Source of the DNA: Colias croceus
Taxonomy: Eukaryota > Arthropoda > Insecta > Lepidoptera > Pieridae
Direction of reading: 5' to 3'
DNA: 64,000 nt
NCBI RefSeq assembly: GCF_905220415.1
Contig: NC_059568.1
Span: 6,200,001 to 6,264,000 of the forward strand
Shown here: positions 1-10,728 of the stretch, piece after piece
How the letters are laid out: the number at the start of each line of letters is the position of its first letter
Position numbering within the stretch: the stretch's first letter is position 1
The notes under the pieces: generated by a model
The model's database searches: none
What the model saw: the letters and a program-made list of their open reading frames with translations, nothing else
Told to the model about the DNA's origin: nothing
Made by a program: the position numbers and the translations under genes

Positions 1-327
1 TGTCTGTATGTGAAGACATCACGTGAAAACTACCGGTTCGATTTCAATGAAACTTGGTATAATTATACCTTATTATCCTGGGCGTAAAATAGGATACTTT
101 TTATCCTGGAAAAATACGTAGAAAAAAATTAATCTTAATTTTTCAGTTATCCATAGACGTTGTTCTGTAGAACCGCGAACACACGTTGCGTATTATTATA
201 GACCTAGCCTTATTTGGGTCAGATAGATATTTATAAGATGTCATTGTCAGAGTTACTCAAAATGGAGAAATAAACCATCCACGCGAAGACCGACATCCGC
301 GCGGACGGAGTCGCGGGCGGAAGCTAG
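1..327 (+). mobile_element. Non-autonomous Helitron (Lep1-type), 5' end cut by window
   Basis: It matches 50459-50795 almost throughout and ends in gcgggcggaagCTAG followed by T, the expected Helitron 3' end in an A/T target. The visible start, tgtctgtatgtgaag, lies just after the TGTC microsatellite of the other copy. It has no coding capacity. Confidence -1.
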
Positions 328-657
328 TTATTAATAATTATCTGTGATATTACTCTGCTACAAATTTGCCTAATTTTTCACAAAGCAGCAGGTTTCAAAT
401 GTGGTTTCGAAGCAGCCAAATTTTAATAATAATTATTATCTAGTACATTTTTGTATTAATTATCTGTGATATTACTCTGCTACTCTGCTATAATAAAAAT
501 GTATAGCCAGGCCAAAAACTCGAAAACGGCCCGACTAACGTTTTTATTTTTTGAGCACAAGGATAGTAATTACCTAGGTACCTAATTATTACCTATGAAG
601 AGAATATAGAGATTCCTCTAAAAGGAATATCTCATTACATAAGAAGATTTTTCAAGA
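328..657. repeat. Gap with a 27-bp direct repeat
   Basis: No gene. A 27-bp sequence beginning taattatctgtgatattact occurs at 335-361 and again at 457-483, with a further tctgcta after the second copy. This suggests a local duplication or an old insertion footprint. Confidence -1.
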
Positions 658-1836
658 AAGCTAAACATTATACCTTAGATTACAAAATAAAAGACAGATG
701 GAGCGTTGCCGAACTAAACCGAATGATTTATCGTCATTTTCAATAAAGCTATGTGTGCTGTCATTTCGCCGCTGCACTGTACGTACACGGTGCTTCTGTG
801 TGCGTGTAATGTTACCGGATATTGAAAAATTTCCCAAATTTTTCCCCGACTACGGAAAAAAGAGGGTTATGTTTTTCGAGTTTATGTATGTATGTATGTA
901 TAATATTTCTTTGACACGCACTGCAGTATAAACCGTTGGACCGATTTTGAGATGTGAGGTTTCATTGCAATCATCTGAATTATTATGTTAGTGGCGATAT
1001 TGACGTAGGCTATACACATAAATGAGCAGTCAAGTTTTATATTTTAATATAATTTCAGGTTTATGATATTTTTTTTTATAATATTGTAAAAATTCTTTTA
1101 TTATATAAAGAACCTGCCTACTAAAGTTATATTATAAGGACAAAATAATTATATTCAATTTTTAATTAAATAAATCACATAAAAAAAAGTTTCAATATTA
1201 ACTATAATAATTAAATTATTTTTTATTTTTCAAATATATGAATGCGAATAGCGGTAGTTTTTAGTCGAGAATACGGGACATTTTATTTTCATCATGGAGT
1301 TCACATAAATTAAATCGCTAGCGAAAATGACTATGACGTTTTTAAGCTTTATAAAAGTAACAAAATAATGTATTATGCTTATTAAAATAATCTAATAATG
1401 ATCATGAACCTTTAGTGCACTATACAAATAATCACATTCACGATCGAAAAATCCAACAGCATTACCCTGAAGATCTTTTAACCATTTTACCGTTTTACCA
1501 ATAAAAATGGCAAATTCATTTTCAAAATACTGGCAACATACGTTGAAGTTTTGTATTCCTTCATATCTGTAAAATTATTATTCGTTTATAGAAATAAATC
1601 AGCCAAATAATCTACAGAAAACCTGTGAAACGATGTTTCATCTTTTTTTTTGTTTTCGGGAACAAATTTTACAGCGTTTTATTATCACAAGACAGCATTT
1701 TTTTACTAAAATTGCAAACCCTTTTTGACATATTTCATGACACTAAATGCGCTATAGCACTGGTGCAGCGACGTATTTGTTTTTGATTTCGTATTTTCTT
1801 TGACAAGGGCGACGGGCGGTTGTCATGCTCCATCTG
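658..1836 (+). mobile_element. Left arm of large palindrome: 1.1 kb inverted-repeat element
   Basis: The unit 695-1836 starts CAGATGGAGC and ends GCTCCATCTG. It is AT-rich without a believable gene; the 77-residue frame at 698-931 recurs in the other arm only because the DNA is repeated. It contains a (TATG)n tract near 881-900. The flank at 658-694 resembles the spacer at 1837-1877. It also preserves the empty form of the hAT insertion site found in the right arm (about 1190-1206). Confidence -1.
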
Positions 1837-1877
1837 CTAAGCATTATACCTACCCACTTAGATTACAAAATAAAGTA
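1837..1877. repeat. Central spacer of palindrome
   Basis: About 41 bases between two inverted CAGATGGAGC ends. It is nearly a direct copy of 658-694 (ctaagcattatacc, then ttagattacaaaataaa). Confidence -1.
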
Positions 1878-2872
1878 CAGATGGAGCATGACAACCGCCC
1901 GTCGCCCTTGTCAAAGAAAATACGAAATCAAAAACAAATACGTCGCTGCACCAGTGCTATAGCGCATTATAGTGTCATGCAATACGTCAAAAAGGGTTTG
2001 CAATTTTAGTAAAAAAATGCCGTCTTGTGATAATAAAACGCTGTAAAATTTGTTCCCGAAAACAAAAAAAAAACGATAAAACATCGTTTCACAGGTTTTC
2101 TGTAGATTATTTGGCTGATTTATTTCTTTAATACGAATAATAATTTTACAGATATGAAGGAATACAAAACTTCAACGTATGTTGCCAGTATTTTGGAAAT
2201 GAATTTGCCATTTTTATTGGTAAAACGGTAAAATGGTTAAAGGATCTTCAGGGTAATGCTGTTGGATTTTTCGATCGTGAATGTGATTATTTGTATAGTG
2301 CACTACAGGTTCATGATAATTATTAGATTATTTTAATAAGCATAATACATTATTTTGTTACTTTTACAAAGCTTAAAAACGTCATAGTCGTTTTCGCTAG
2401 CGATTTAATTTATGTGAACTCCATGATGGATATGATGAAAATAAAGTGTCCCGTATTCTCGACTAAACTACCGCTATTCGTATTCATATATTATGAAAAA
2501 TAAAAAATAATATAATTATTATAGTTAATATTAGAGATACGCGGAATAGTGGTTTCACCGAATAACCGAATACCGAATACTATTCGGTTAAAACCTTACC
2601 GAACCGAATATTCGGCCGAATTATTCGGTTCAATGTTTTGATGTGTTTTGATGCGTAAACGGATTCTAACGGGTCGCAAGTAGCTGCTGGCTCGGTGGCG
2701 AGCGAGCCTTACCCCACCGTCTGCCACCCGCGTATATCGCCCGCGCACTCCGTGCCGTCTCAGTTGTGTTGAAACATCGCACGAATACGTTACAAATTAA
2801 AACAAAAAAAATATTAAAATTTTTATATTGTTTAAAAGTTTTATATTTTTACTTTAAGTTAGTGTTTGCAAC

Positions 2873-3043
2873 ATGAGCGGACGTAAAAGATCGCGAGCTT
2901 GGGACTTTTTTGATGAAATGCAAGATGACAAAACAAAAGTTAAGTGTAGTTTGTGTGATTATGTTATTTTTCGTGTGTCATATTCTATTGGGACTAAAAG
3001 CATTGTCTTCAGACTTCAGAATTTAAAGTATAATAAATATTAA
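2873..3043 (+). pseudogene. Truncated BED zinc-finger N terminus of hAT transposase
   Basis: A 56-residue frame beginning MSGRKRSRAWDFFDEM, then KVKCSLCDY. The W..FF spacing and CxxC match a BED finger. The following block, TKSIVFRLQNLKYNK, aligns with the usual HLxxxH end, but the two zinc-binding His positions appear as Arg and Lys. Translation stops directly after the finger and no DDE or dimerisation domain follows. It is read as a dead fragment inside the hAT element. Confidence -1.
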
Positions 3044-3142
3044 ATACTAACTAAGTGCTAATAATAAACATGATTAAATTATGTTGATGTAAATTTACAA
3101 AATAAACGTTGATTTGAAATGTAATGATTGTTTTATTTTATA

Positions 3143-3357
3143 CTAGCTTTCCGCTGGCGGCTCCGCCCGCGGTTTCAAAGAAAAACTCGCATAGTTCCCG
3201 TTCCCGTGGAATTTCCGGGATAAAACCTATCCTATATTACTCGTGGATAATGTAGCTTTCGAATGAAAAAGAATTTTTTAAATCGGTCCAGTAGTTTATG
3301 AGCCTATTCATTACAATCAAACAAACAAAGTTTTCCTCTTTATAATATTAGTGTAGA
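3143..3357 (-). mobile_element. Helitron (Lep1-type) nested in hAT
   Basis: Reads on the minus strand from TCTACACTAATATTATAAAG to CTAG (CTAG at 3143-3146). The flanking bases are A (3142) and T (3358), the expected A/T target. It contains the family's accgatttaaa and gggataaaacctatcc blocks. It has no coding capacity. Confidence -1.
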
Positions 3358-4065
3358 TACCTTAGGTTCAACACATTCTTCATAGGATTTCTTTGACTTG
3401 TGCAGTTTAGTATGACATAAATCATTCATAATATGAAGTTATTTATTTAGTTCTATAGCCAAGAAAGTAGAAACACTCATACCGAATATATTCGGCACCT
3501 AAACCGAATAATTCGGCCGAATACGAATAGTGAAAAAGATGCCGAATATGCCGAATACCGAATATGTATTCGGTATTCGGCGCATCCCTAGTTAATATTG
3601 AAACTTTTTTTATGTAATTTATTTAATAAAAAATTGAATACAATTTTTTTGTCCATATATAACTTTAGTAGGCTTTATGTAATAAAAGAATTTAAATAAA
3701 AATTAAAACTTGACTTCTCATTTATGTATATTAGCCTACGTCACTACCGCCACTAACATAATAATTCAGATCATTGCAATGAAACTTCACAACTCAAAAT
3801 CGGTCCAACGGTTTATACTGCAGGGCGTGTCAAAGAAATATTATACATACATCCATAAACTCGAAAAACATAACTCTCTTTTTTTTGTAGTCGGGGAAAA
3901 ATTTGGGAAATTTTTCAATATCTGGCAACATTACACGCACACAGAAGCACCGTGTACGTACAGTGCAGCGGCGAAATGACAGCACACATAGCTTTATTGA
4001 AAATGACGATAAATTATTCGGTTTAGTTCGGCAACGCTCCATCTGTCTTTTATTTTGTAATCTAA

Positions 4066-4423
4066 GCCTACCCATTTATTGGAACCCAAACTTTGGCAAG
4101 ATTAATAAATAGGTATATCGTGCTATCGTAAATATATCGTACTCGGGTCGGATTTATGGAAGTCAATCTAGTGCAAATTGCAATACACCTTTGGAAGAGT
4201 AGCTGTACTCCTTCTTCACCAAGAAAAACTAGTCAAATGCGTTGAAAGATATTAAATTTCATTTTAGCTACATTACAGGATATTACTTACTAGATAAAAG
4301 GTACTATTTAGGTACTTACCCATTTATTAAAAAAAAAATAGGAAGTTTTAATTAATTAACTAACTAGGTATAATAAAAGAGAGCTTTGCATGATACTTAT
4401 TTAATTATTTTGTTTATTGTTAA
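4066..4423. other. Gap, nothing recognised
   Basis: AT-rich sequence with no gene or clear repeat. Confidence -1.
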
Positions 4424-4497
4424 CTAGCTTACCGCCCGTGGCTTCGCCCGCAGGCCGCTTTGACTTCAACCTAATAAAGTACCTATATACTAAAACC
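4424..4497 (-). mobile_element. Helitron 3'-end fragment
   Basis: Starts CTAGCTTACCGCCCGTGGCT and goes on with ttcgcccgc, the Lep1-type 3' end on the minus strand. The 5' part of the element is missing or too diverged to place, so the right boundary is approximate. Confidence -1.
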
Positions 4498-7439
4498 TTC
4501 CTCTCGAATCTACTAAAAAAAACGCATCAAAATAAATTATTAATTGCGTAGTTTTAAAGATTAAAAAAGCTACTCTTAATATACCTAGTTATTCGTCATC
4601 TTATATCTGGGTAAGTTTCAAATTATATCATCAAATTATTACGTAGGTAACTACCTACCTCAAAAAATTCAGACTGATTGCTGAGCGAGGAGCTTTTCGA
4701 AGTATTTTCCGCGCGCTCTTTGTGAACCAGGTGTGAACTCACCTTTCTTGAGAGTGGTTTTCCTAATTTAATACGTATAATAGGTTTTTTGGAAGTATCC
4801 TATATGTACTTTCATCACGTCACATTTTTATGCAATGAATTTATTTCAGAAGAACCATGATTACGATTTTATAAGTTTCCAAACCTATTTAGACTCGTAC
4901 TTATGTACCTATGTAGTTAAGGGCCCTTAGTAGGTGAACACGGCAAAATGGACTGTTTTCTATGAGCTATAATTGAAAATATTGAAGTTTTTTCGCACTG
5001 GAATTTCTAATATGTAAGTATTACAGAACGTATGTGTGATGGGATGACTGTTTCCAAAACACGATTGGAAAAATTTTGCTCGATAAAAAAAAATCCTGAA
5101 GTTATCTCTAAAATATCATATAAATGCTCATTACAACCGTATTTTACGATAATAATTCGTATAAAATCACAAATACATAGGTATTTACCTTGTCGATTTC
5201 GTGACTGTTTTAGATTTTGAAAATACTAAATATTTTCATTCACTTTTTGATAAAAATGTGAATGGCGCTTACGATTTTTAGTTTCGAGCACGTTGATTCC
5301 ATACTAAACGCGGACCCCCTCACCGCTTACCTCAGGCCCGAATAGCTGAATTTTCGCTGACCGCCTAACCCCCCTTAAGTTCTAGCAGAGCTTTCTGATC
5401 GCAACGCAATGCCTAAGTAGAGCATTTTTCACGTGCTAAACTATTCGAAAATTCCTCATAATTTATAAGATTAAGACTGCCAGATCTTAATCTAAAGCTT
5501 GCGTAATGAAAAAATCTAGGTATTCGTATACTACCTACGTAATATTATAACAAAAATATTAGCAGTCATCTTGTTGTACAAATAAAACACAGCAAACAAT
5601 TTCACCGACTACATACCTAATACTTACAATATACTGTACAAGTTGCTTTGGTCGAAACGCGCAAAACGTAAAACAAAACTCGCATGCGATTTGATTATTT
5701 ATCTCAATACGTAGTAGGTACTTACGGCGTGGCACTAAGCATTTATTCAAGCATTAAGTCCAAGATAGCAAGTATGCGGAAACAGAACGGGTCGTAGGCA
5801 CGAGAATTAAAACCAGCAGATAGTACCAACACAATAATTTAAACTGAATGAGTACGTTATAGTAATCCATTCAATAGCTAGTTCAATATTTCTTACATAT
5901 TATAACAAACCTCTTGTGGTTGTCTGTAGAGATAAATCAATGCTCAAGTGTTCTTTCATTTAAATAACAGCTATCTAAATAGTAGGTATATATATACAAG
6001 ACCCTATAAACCAATGAATAGCCTTAATACTTTAGACGTAGATCAGACAGACATCTGTAAGGAATAAGAATCCGCAGCATGTTGCCGCAAATAGGTACTT
6101 CCGCACCTGTTAAGGTCTGGATCTACTAAGAAGTTGAAGTAGACCAAAAAAGTATCATGGAATAGTATTGTTTGAAATACAAGAATAAACAAGGCGGTCG
6201 AAACAAAGATCAATAGGTACCTAATGCCAGTTCAGTGTTCAATGTTCATATAATATCTTATATGTGTCTTTTTAACTCTCTCATTCGTACAAATTCGAAT
6301 ATGCAAGTATGATTTGGTCCCCCTTTTCTTTGATTCATATAAAAAATAAAATTCAAATCAAATTTTTGAAAATACATTCATATCGGTTTCATCTAAACGA
6401 AACGCTTCATACTTATGACTCATAAGCAAGCTCTTATGTATCAAACTGTCAGATCGTCGAAAAATATTGCAATTAATATTTATTTTCTAAATAAAATTAT
6501 AAGTGGCCAACTGACCAACTGTCCACTGCATCTCTTTCCCAAATCTCCTTTCATATACCACTTAGAAGTAATTGAAATAATCGAACGAACACATTACCAA
6601 TCCACCGCACCCAAAGAGCATAATATGGCACTCTAAGCAGAATCTGCACAAATTATTATAAGTCGTGCGAGATAATACCAGATCTTGACATTATCGGCAA
6701 AACCTATTAGATTTCGGAAATGCCTAGGTAATTAATTGATAACCATGCTATAGCAAGGATCAATTAATTGCCTAGAAGGACTTGACACAGTATACTGTCG
6801 CAAGTCCTTCAATAGATTCTAAGAAATTTGTCTCTTGTAGTTTTTATACCATTTCCCTTTTTAAATTACCTATTATCTATTAATTAGTATATTGATAACT
6901 CTTTATTTATGTGTAAGCGATTGTAATTTATAGTTTAGTAGTCAACACAATAATTTTATTGCAATAACAATAATAATTATAAGTCATTATGGTTTTAAGT
7001 TAAACAAGTATTGTACCTATATTATAGAATATATTAGATTGCTATGCAGACCAACTTGACCAGCCTGTCCAGAAATAACAACCAGGGAAACAAATTTACA
7101 ACGTACCTACATAACATGTTACCTTGTACAAAGAATTTCACTTCTCCAGTATTCGACTATTTTTTTTTTTTTCGTAATGAATAAAATATGTATATTATAG
7201 TTAAAATTCGTATTGATGAGTTGGTAATAAAACAAAAACATACATATCTTCAATGACAATAATTATTATGAGGAAAATTAGTTGCTTCGGGAAAATAATT
7301 ACTTAATAATTAATTGATATGAAGGAAATGGCCTAAATATTTTCTTAACAAATCACAATTGTTGGAAATGTAACAAATCAATATCGTATTCAAAGAAGTA
7401 TTTTAATATTATCCTTATTTTAATAAGGTTATAGGTAGA
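4498..7439. other. Gap, nothing recognised
   Basis: AT-rich non-coding DNA. The short open frames (for example near 5032, 5559 and 6415) show no domain and no splice-site support. Confidence -1.
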
Positions 7440-7654
7440 CTAGCGGTCCGCCCCGGCTTCGCCCGTTGTACGTATTTCGCAATAAAAGGTTCGCAATAAA
7501 AGGTTCGCAATAAAAGGTAGGTATGTTCTTTCTCAGGGTCTAAAGATTGTCTGTGCCAAATCTCATCAAAATCGGTCCAGTAGTTTATGATCCTATTAAT
7601 TACAATCAATCAAACAAAAAAACAAAGTTTTCCTCTTTATAATGTTAGTGTAGA
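7440..7654 (-). mobile_element. Helitron (Lep1-type) with internal triplication
   Basis: Minus strand from TCTACACTAACATTATAAAG to CTAG (7440-7443), flanked by A (7439) and T (7655). A unit of about 14 bases, gcaataaaaggttc, is repeated three times at about 7479-7518, which other copies lack. The 64-residue frame inside it is incidental. Confidence -1.
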
Positions 7655-7717
7655 TAAGTTATTAATTTTTCTAATACTATAATTTCCTAATCTCACCGGT
7701 TAAAAGTTCAATAAAAA

Positions 7718-7933
7718 AATGTGTGCGTGTACTAGTGTACACACGTAAGAAGTGGAACTTCTTTATGACCTTATTTTTCAAAAAAAAAATTAACTTCTAT
7801 ATGTAACTTTACAGAAATACGTCGTTTCAGGGATAAGAAAAACATGGCGCGAAACGGAAAAATATCACGCGTAACGAAAAAATGTTACCTACACTAAATT
7901 TTTTTCCAACCCCAATAAAGAAGTTTCACTTCA
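7718..7933. mobile_element. Short inverted-repeat element (MITE), family A copy 1
   Basis: Matches 14489-14683. It has an outer hairpin gtgtgcgtgta/tgtacacac and inverted ends GAAGTGGAACTTCTTTAT and the inverse ATAAAGAAGTTTCACTTC. No coding capacity. Exact ends and target duplication are unclear. Confidence -1.
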
Positions 7934-8218
7934 AAAAAATATAAAATAAAATCCGTACACTCGTGGTACACTCCTGTGTTTGAATATAATATTATGTTGT
8001 GTAACATATTGTGTGTAACCTACACAACTTTCTTTTTAATAAAAATATATTTTTGGGTAGGTAAGTCAAGGGTAAAATTAATATTACAACGTTGATTACA
8101 ACTGAATAATTAATATGTTCACAAAAATTTGCCATCATATTATGTAAAATAATAAGATAATAATATAATAATGTTAATAAGCCCGGTCGAACTATTAGGT
8201 AGGTAGGTATATAAGGTA
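7934..8218. other. Gap, nothing recognised
   Basis: AT-rich; includes a TAGGTAGGTAGGTAT run at 8196-8210 just left of the next element. Confidence -1.
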
Positions 8219-9635
8219 AAAGCTCCTAATACGGCGGTAGTCAAAATCGCTTCCTACTACGGTGGTATTTCTATTTTCGAGTTTTATTCTTGTTTTATTA
8301 ATTTTAAGAACACCAAAACGTAAATTATTTATTCCAAATTTATCACTTCATGACTTAACTAACGTTTGCAAGAATAGCACATAGAAAACACTACAAAATC
8401 AATCAATCTGTGTAACGGCATCGACGTGAGAGCCGTTTCCATACAAACGCGAAACAACAAAAGTAAGTGTACTAATATTTATAAACTAAGTTTTTCATAT
8501 TAATAAGCTGTTCAAGTTTGTATATGGATTGTTTATAGCATTTTCGTACTATTACACTCACTATTTAAATAGTTTGTTTCATATTTGTAAGTCATTTTTT
8601 AACCAAAAAATAAGCAATAAAATACCGTCGTAATACGATACGAATTTTATAGATTAATCCTAATACGATGGTATAACTCCGAAATAGGAAAAATACTGGG
8701 CCTTTTTTTATTGTTTATTACTTTCAATTTATTTACTTGTTGAATGAATTAGTTCCAAGATTAGTTGAAATAATTATTAATCTGATAAATTATAAACCAT
8801 ATTCTGCGGTATGTGTTCTTAATCAGAAATCCAGTTAAATATGAAAACGGTTGAGTACAAAATGTTTGTTTCTTAGAAGGGGTAAAAATAGGAAGGTGTA
8901 TTTTAATTTATCACAAACCATTTATTTTGTATTAGTGTTGATTTGAGTTTTACACATCTGAGCCAAAAAACTGTTATCATTTGATTAAGCATTTACATTC
9001 TCTTGATTTTTGATGGGTCAGAATTAGGATTATTAAAAACACGAGTAGTTTTCCTATTACGGTGGTAGTTATTTCCAGGTAACTCTGTATTAAGTTATAT
9101 GATCTCCTATTACAGCCCTATTCATAAAATATAAAATTACCAGATTTAGGGTTGCGTAAATAAATAAATACTTTTTTTTGTGGATTCTTATTTGATATGC
9201 GTGTTTTTTTTTTTTTTTTGATAAAACCAAAAGCATGAGTGAAACACATTAGTGTGTGAATCAACGTAATCAAACCAATGGTCAATGAATTAAAAACTTA
9301 CAATTTACTTTACTAATACATTTGTATAATTTAATAAATATTATTTGTACGGAACTTCAATGAATATAATTTCTGACCCTCCGTAGGAGCCGTTTACCGC
9401 AGTAATAGGCTCTGACCAAAATCATACCTCCGTATTAGGGAAAATCGACCTGACTATTTAAATATTTTTTTAAAATAAGAAATATCATGAAAATAAACAT
9501 GGACTCAACAGCAATACAAAATTTAAGTTCCACTTTTAAGGATAAAGTGGTTTGGCACCTTTAGAAAGACTTACAAATGCTTATTTTTGTTAGTTACTTT
9601 CAAATGTTGTGAAATACCTCCGTATTAGGTGCTTT
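8219..9635. mobile_element. TA-flanked inverted-repeat element with iterated 16-bp motif
   Basis: The left end AAAGCTCCTAATACGGCGGT and the inverse of the right end, AAAGCACCTAATACGGAGGT, are near-identical, and TA flanks both sides (8217-8218, 9636-9637). This fits a Tc1/mariner-like TA target duplication. The motif TCCTAATACGGNGGTA recurs inside in both orientations: + at 8224, 8252, 8658, 9052 and (degraded) 9105; - at 8623, 9395, 9424 and 9614, with a weak one near 8675. No open frame of note, so it is non-autonomous. The family is not recognised. Confidence -1.
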
Positions 9636-9637
9636 TA

Positions 9638-10547
9638 TGCTTAAACAAGATATCGTTGAACATACAAGAGGTTTTCGGCCGTTCCTCTTAACTTTTTTAG
9701 GTTTTGTGAATATTTGCTTTACAATAAACTATGAGATGTATATAAATAGTGCTTACCTTTCGATAGCTGACGCAAATACTTGAAAAAATTCTTAAATGTA
9801 AAACGGTTCAATATCTTACATGACTTGTTTACGAGCCAAAGGAAAACTGATAAAACAAGTGAATAAAAACAGTATAAATTATTCTGTTAGTAGGTATTGT
9901 TCAATGTTCATGCAGTTGATTATATTTAACAAATGTACTGTGTAGTATGTGTAAAAATATACACTGTGCATTACTAAAATTACGAGAAATTCTGTAAACT
10001 CGTAGCCCATGGATGGGTCACAGGGAACTATAGGAATATACGTAGGAATACTAAATTATCTTCAATATTAGATATCGTGAAATGGCTTTTAAAAAGAAAC
10101 GTTACAACGTAATTAATTTTGAATCGTGTCAATGTTATTTTCATTTTTCAGGTAGACTGGATACAGATGTGCCAATTTTCCACTGCCATGCCACAAGCGT
10201 GTTTTTAAAAGTACAATTCTGCGTTGTTATAGTGGTTAACTAGGTAATGGGTGCTTATTAAAAAATGTCAATCACAATGGTCACCACCATACAAACCAAG
10301 TGCAAGTGCAAGCGAGTTCATGGGTTCAGTAGGGGAAGTTTGAATGCACCTTAATCTTAAATCACCATTTAGTGTAAATTTATCTAAGGAAATACAGAAT
10401 TGGTACACGACATTTTTTTATAACTCACATCTAAACTCGACAAAGTCTATATGATATATTATAGTCATCCCAGTTGTATCAAATATAGGTAATGACGGCT
10501 ACAGGGGCACTCAGTGGATCATTCACATCTTTATATTATAATAAAAA
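9638..10547. other. Gap, nothing recognised
   Basis: AT-rich non-coding DNA without a clear gene or repeat. Confidence -1.
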
Positions 10548-10728
10548 AAATGTTGTGTGGTTTTATGAAACCAAGGTAAAAGTGAAACTTTTTTTCACAC
10601 TATAGAGTATAGACATTTAACTAAAAATTATCGTATTTGTACGATAATTATCGTACGTATCGTGCGTCACGCGACATGCGCTACACAGACAAAAAAGTTT
10701 GAGACGATGTAATAAAAGTTTCACTTTA
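10548..10728. mobile_element. Short inverted-repeat element (MITE), family B copy 1
   Basis: Nearly identical to 46749-46906. It has inner inverted repeats AAAGTGAAACTTTT (10578) and AAAAGTTTCACTTT (10714-10727), a palindromic core built on acgataattatcgt, and a hairpin ggttttatgaaacc near its left end. It carries 21 bases (10601-10621) absent from the other copy. No coding capacity. Confidence -1.

Larger units (their letters stand above)
2532..3590 (+). mobile_element. hAT-type DNA transposon remnant
   Basis: The ends are TAGAGATACGCGGAATA (2532) and the inverse of TAGGGATGCGCCGAATA (ending 3590). An 8-bp target duplication, gttaatat, lies at 2524-2531 and 3591-3598. Both ends are packed with CCGAAT/ATTCGG repeats (about 2557-2635 and 3480-3580), likely transposase-binding subterminal repeats. 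Inside is a short BED-finger start. The body of the transposase is missing, so it is non-autonomous. Confidence -1.
1878..4045 (-). mobile_element. Right arm of large palindrome, interrupted by hAT
   Basis: An inverted copy of 695-1836 between CAGATGGAGC (1878) and GCTCCATCTG (4045). Without the hAT insertion and its duplication it is about 1.10 kb, against 1.14 kb for the left arm. Arm identity is high by eye, with scattered small changes. Homology continues outward to about 4065. The 81-residue minus-strand frame at 3830-4075 mirrors the left-arm frame and is not considered a gene. Confidence -1.

Noticed and set aside
698..931. 77-residue frame repeated as an 81-residue minus-strand frame at 3830-4075
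   Set aside because: The two proteins match only because the DNA is an inverted repeat. There is no domain, and the frame runs into a TATG microsatellite.
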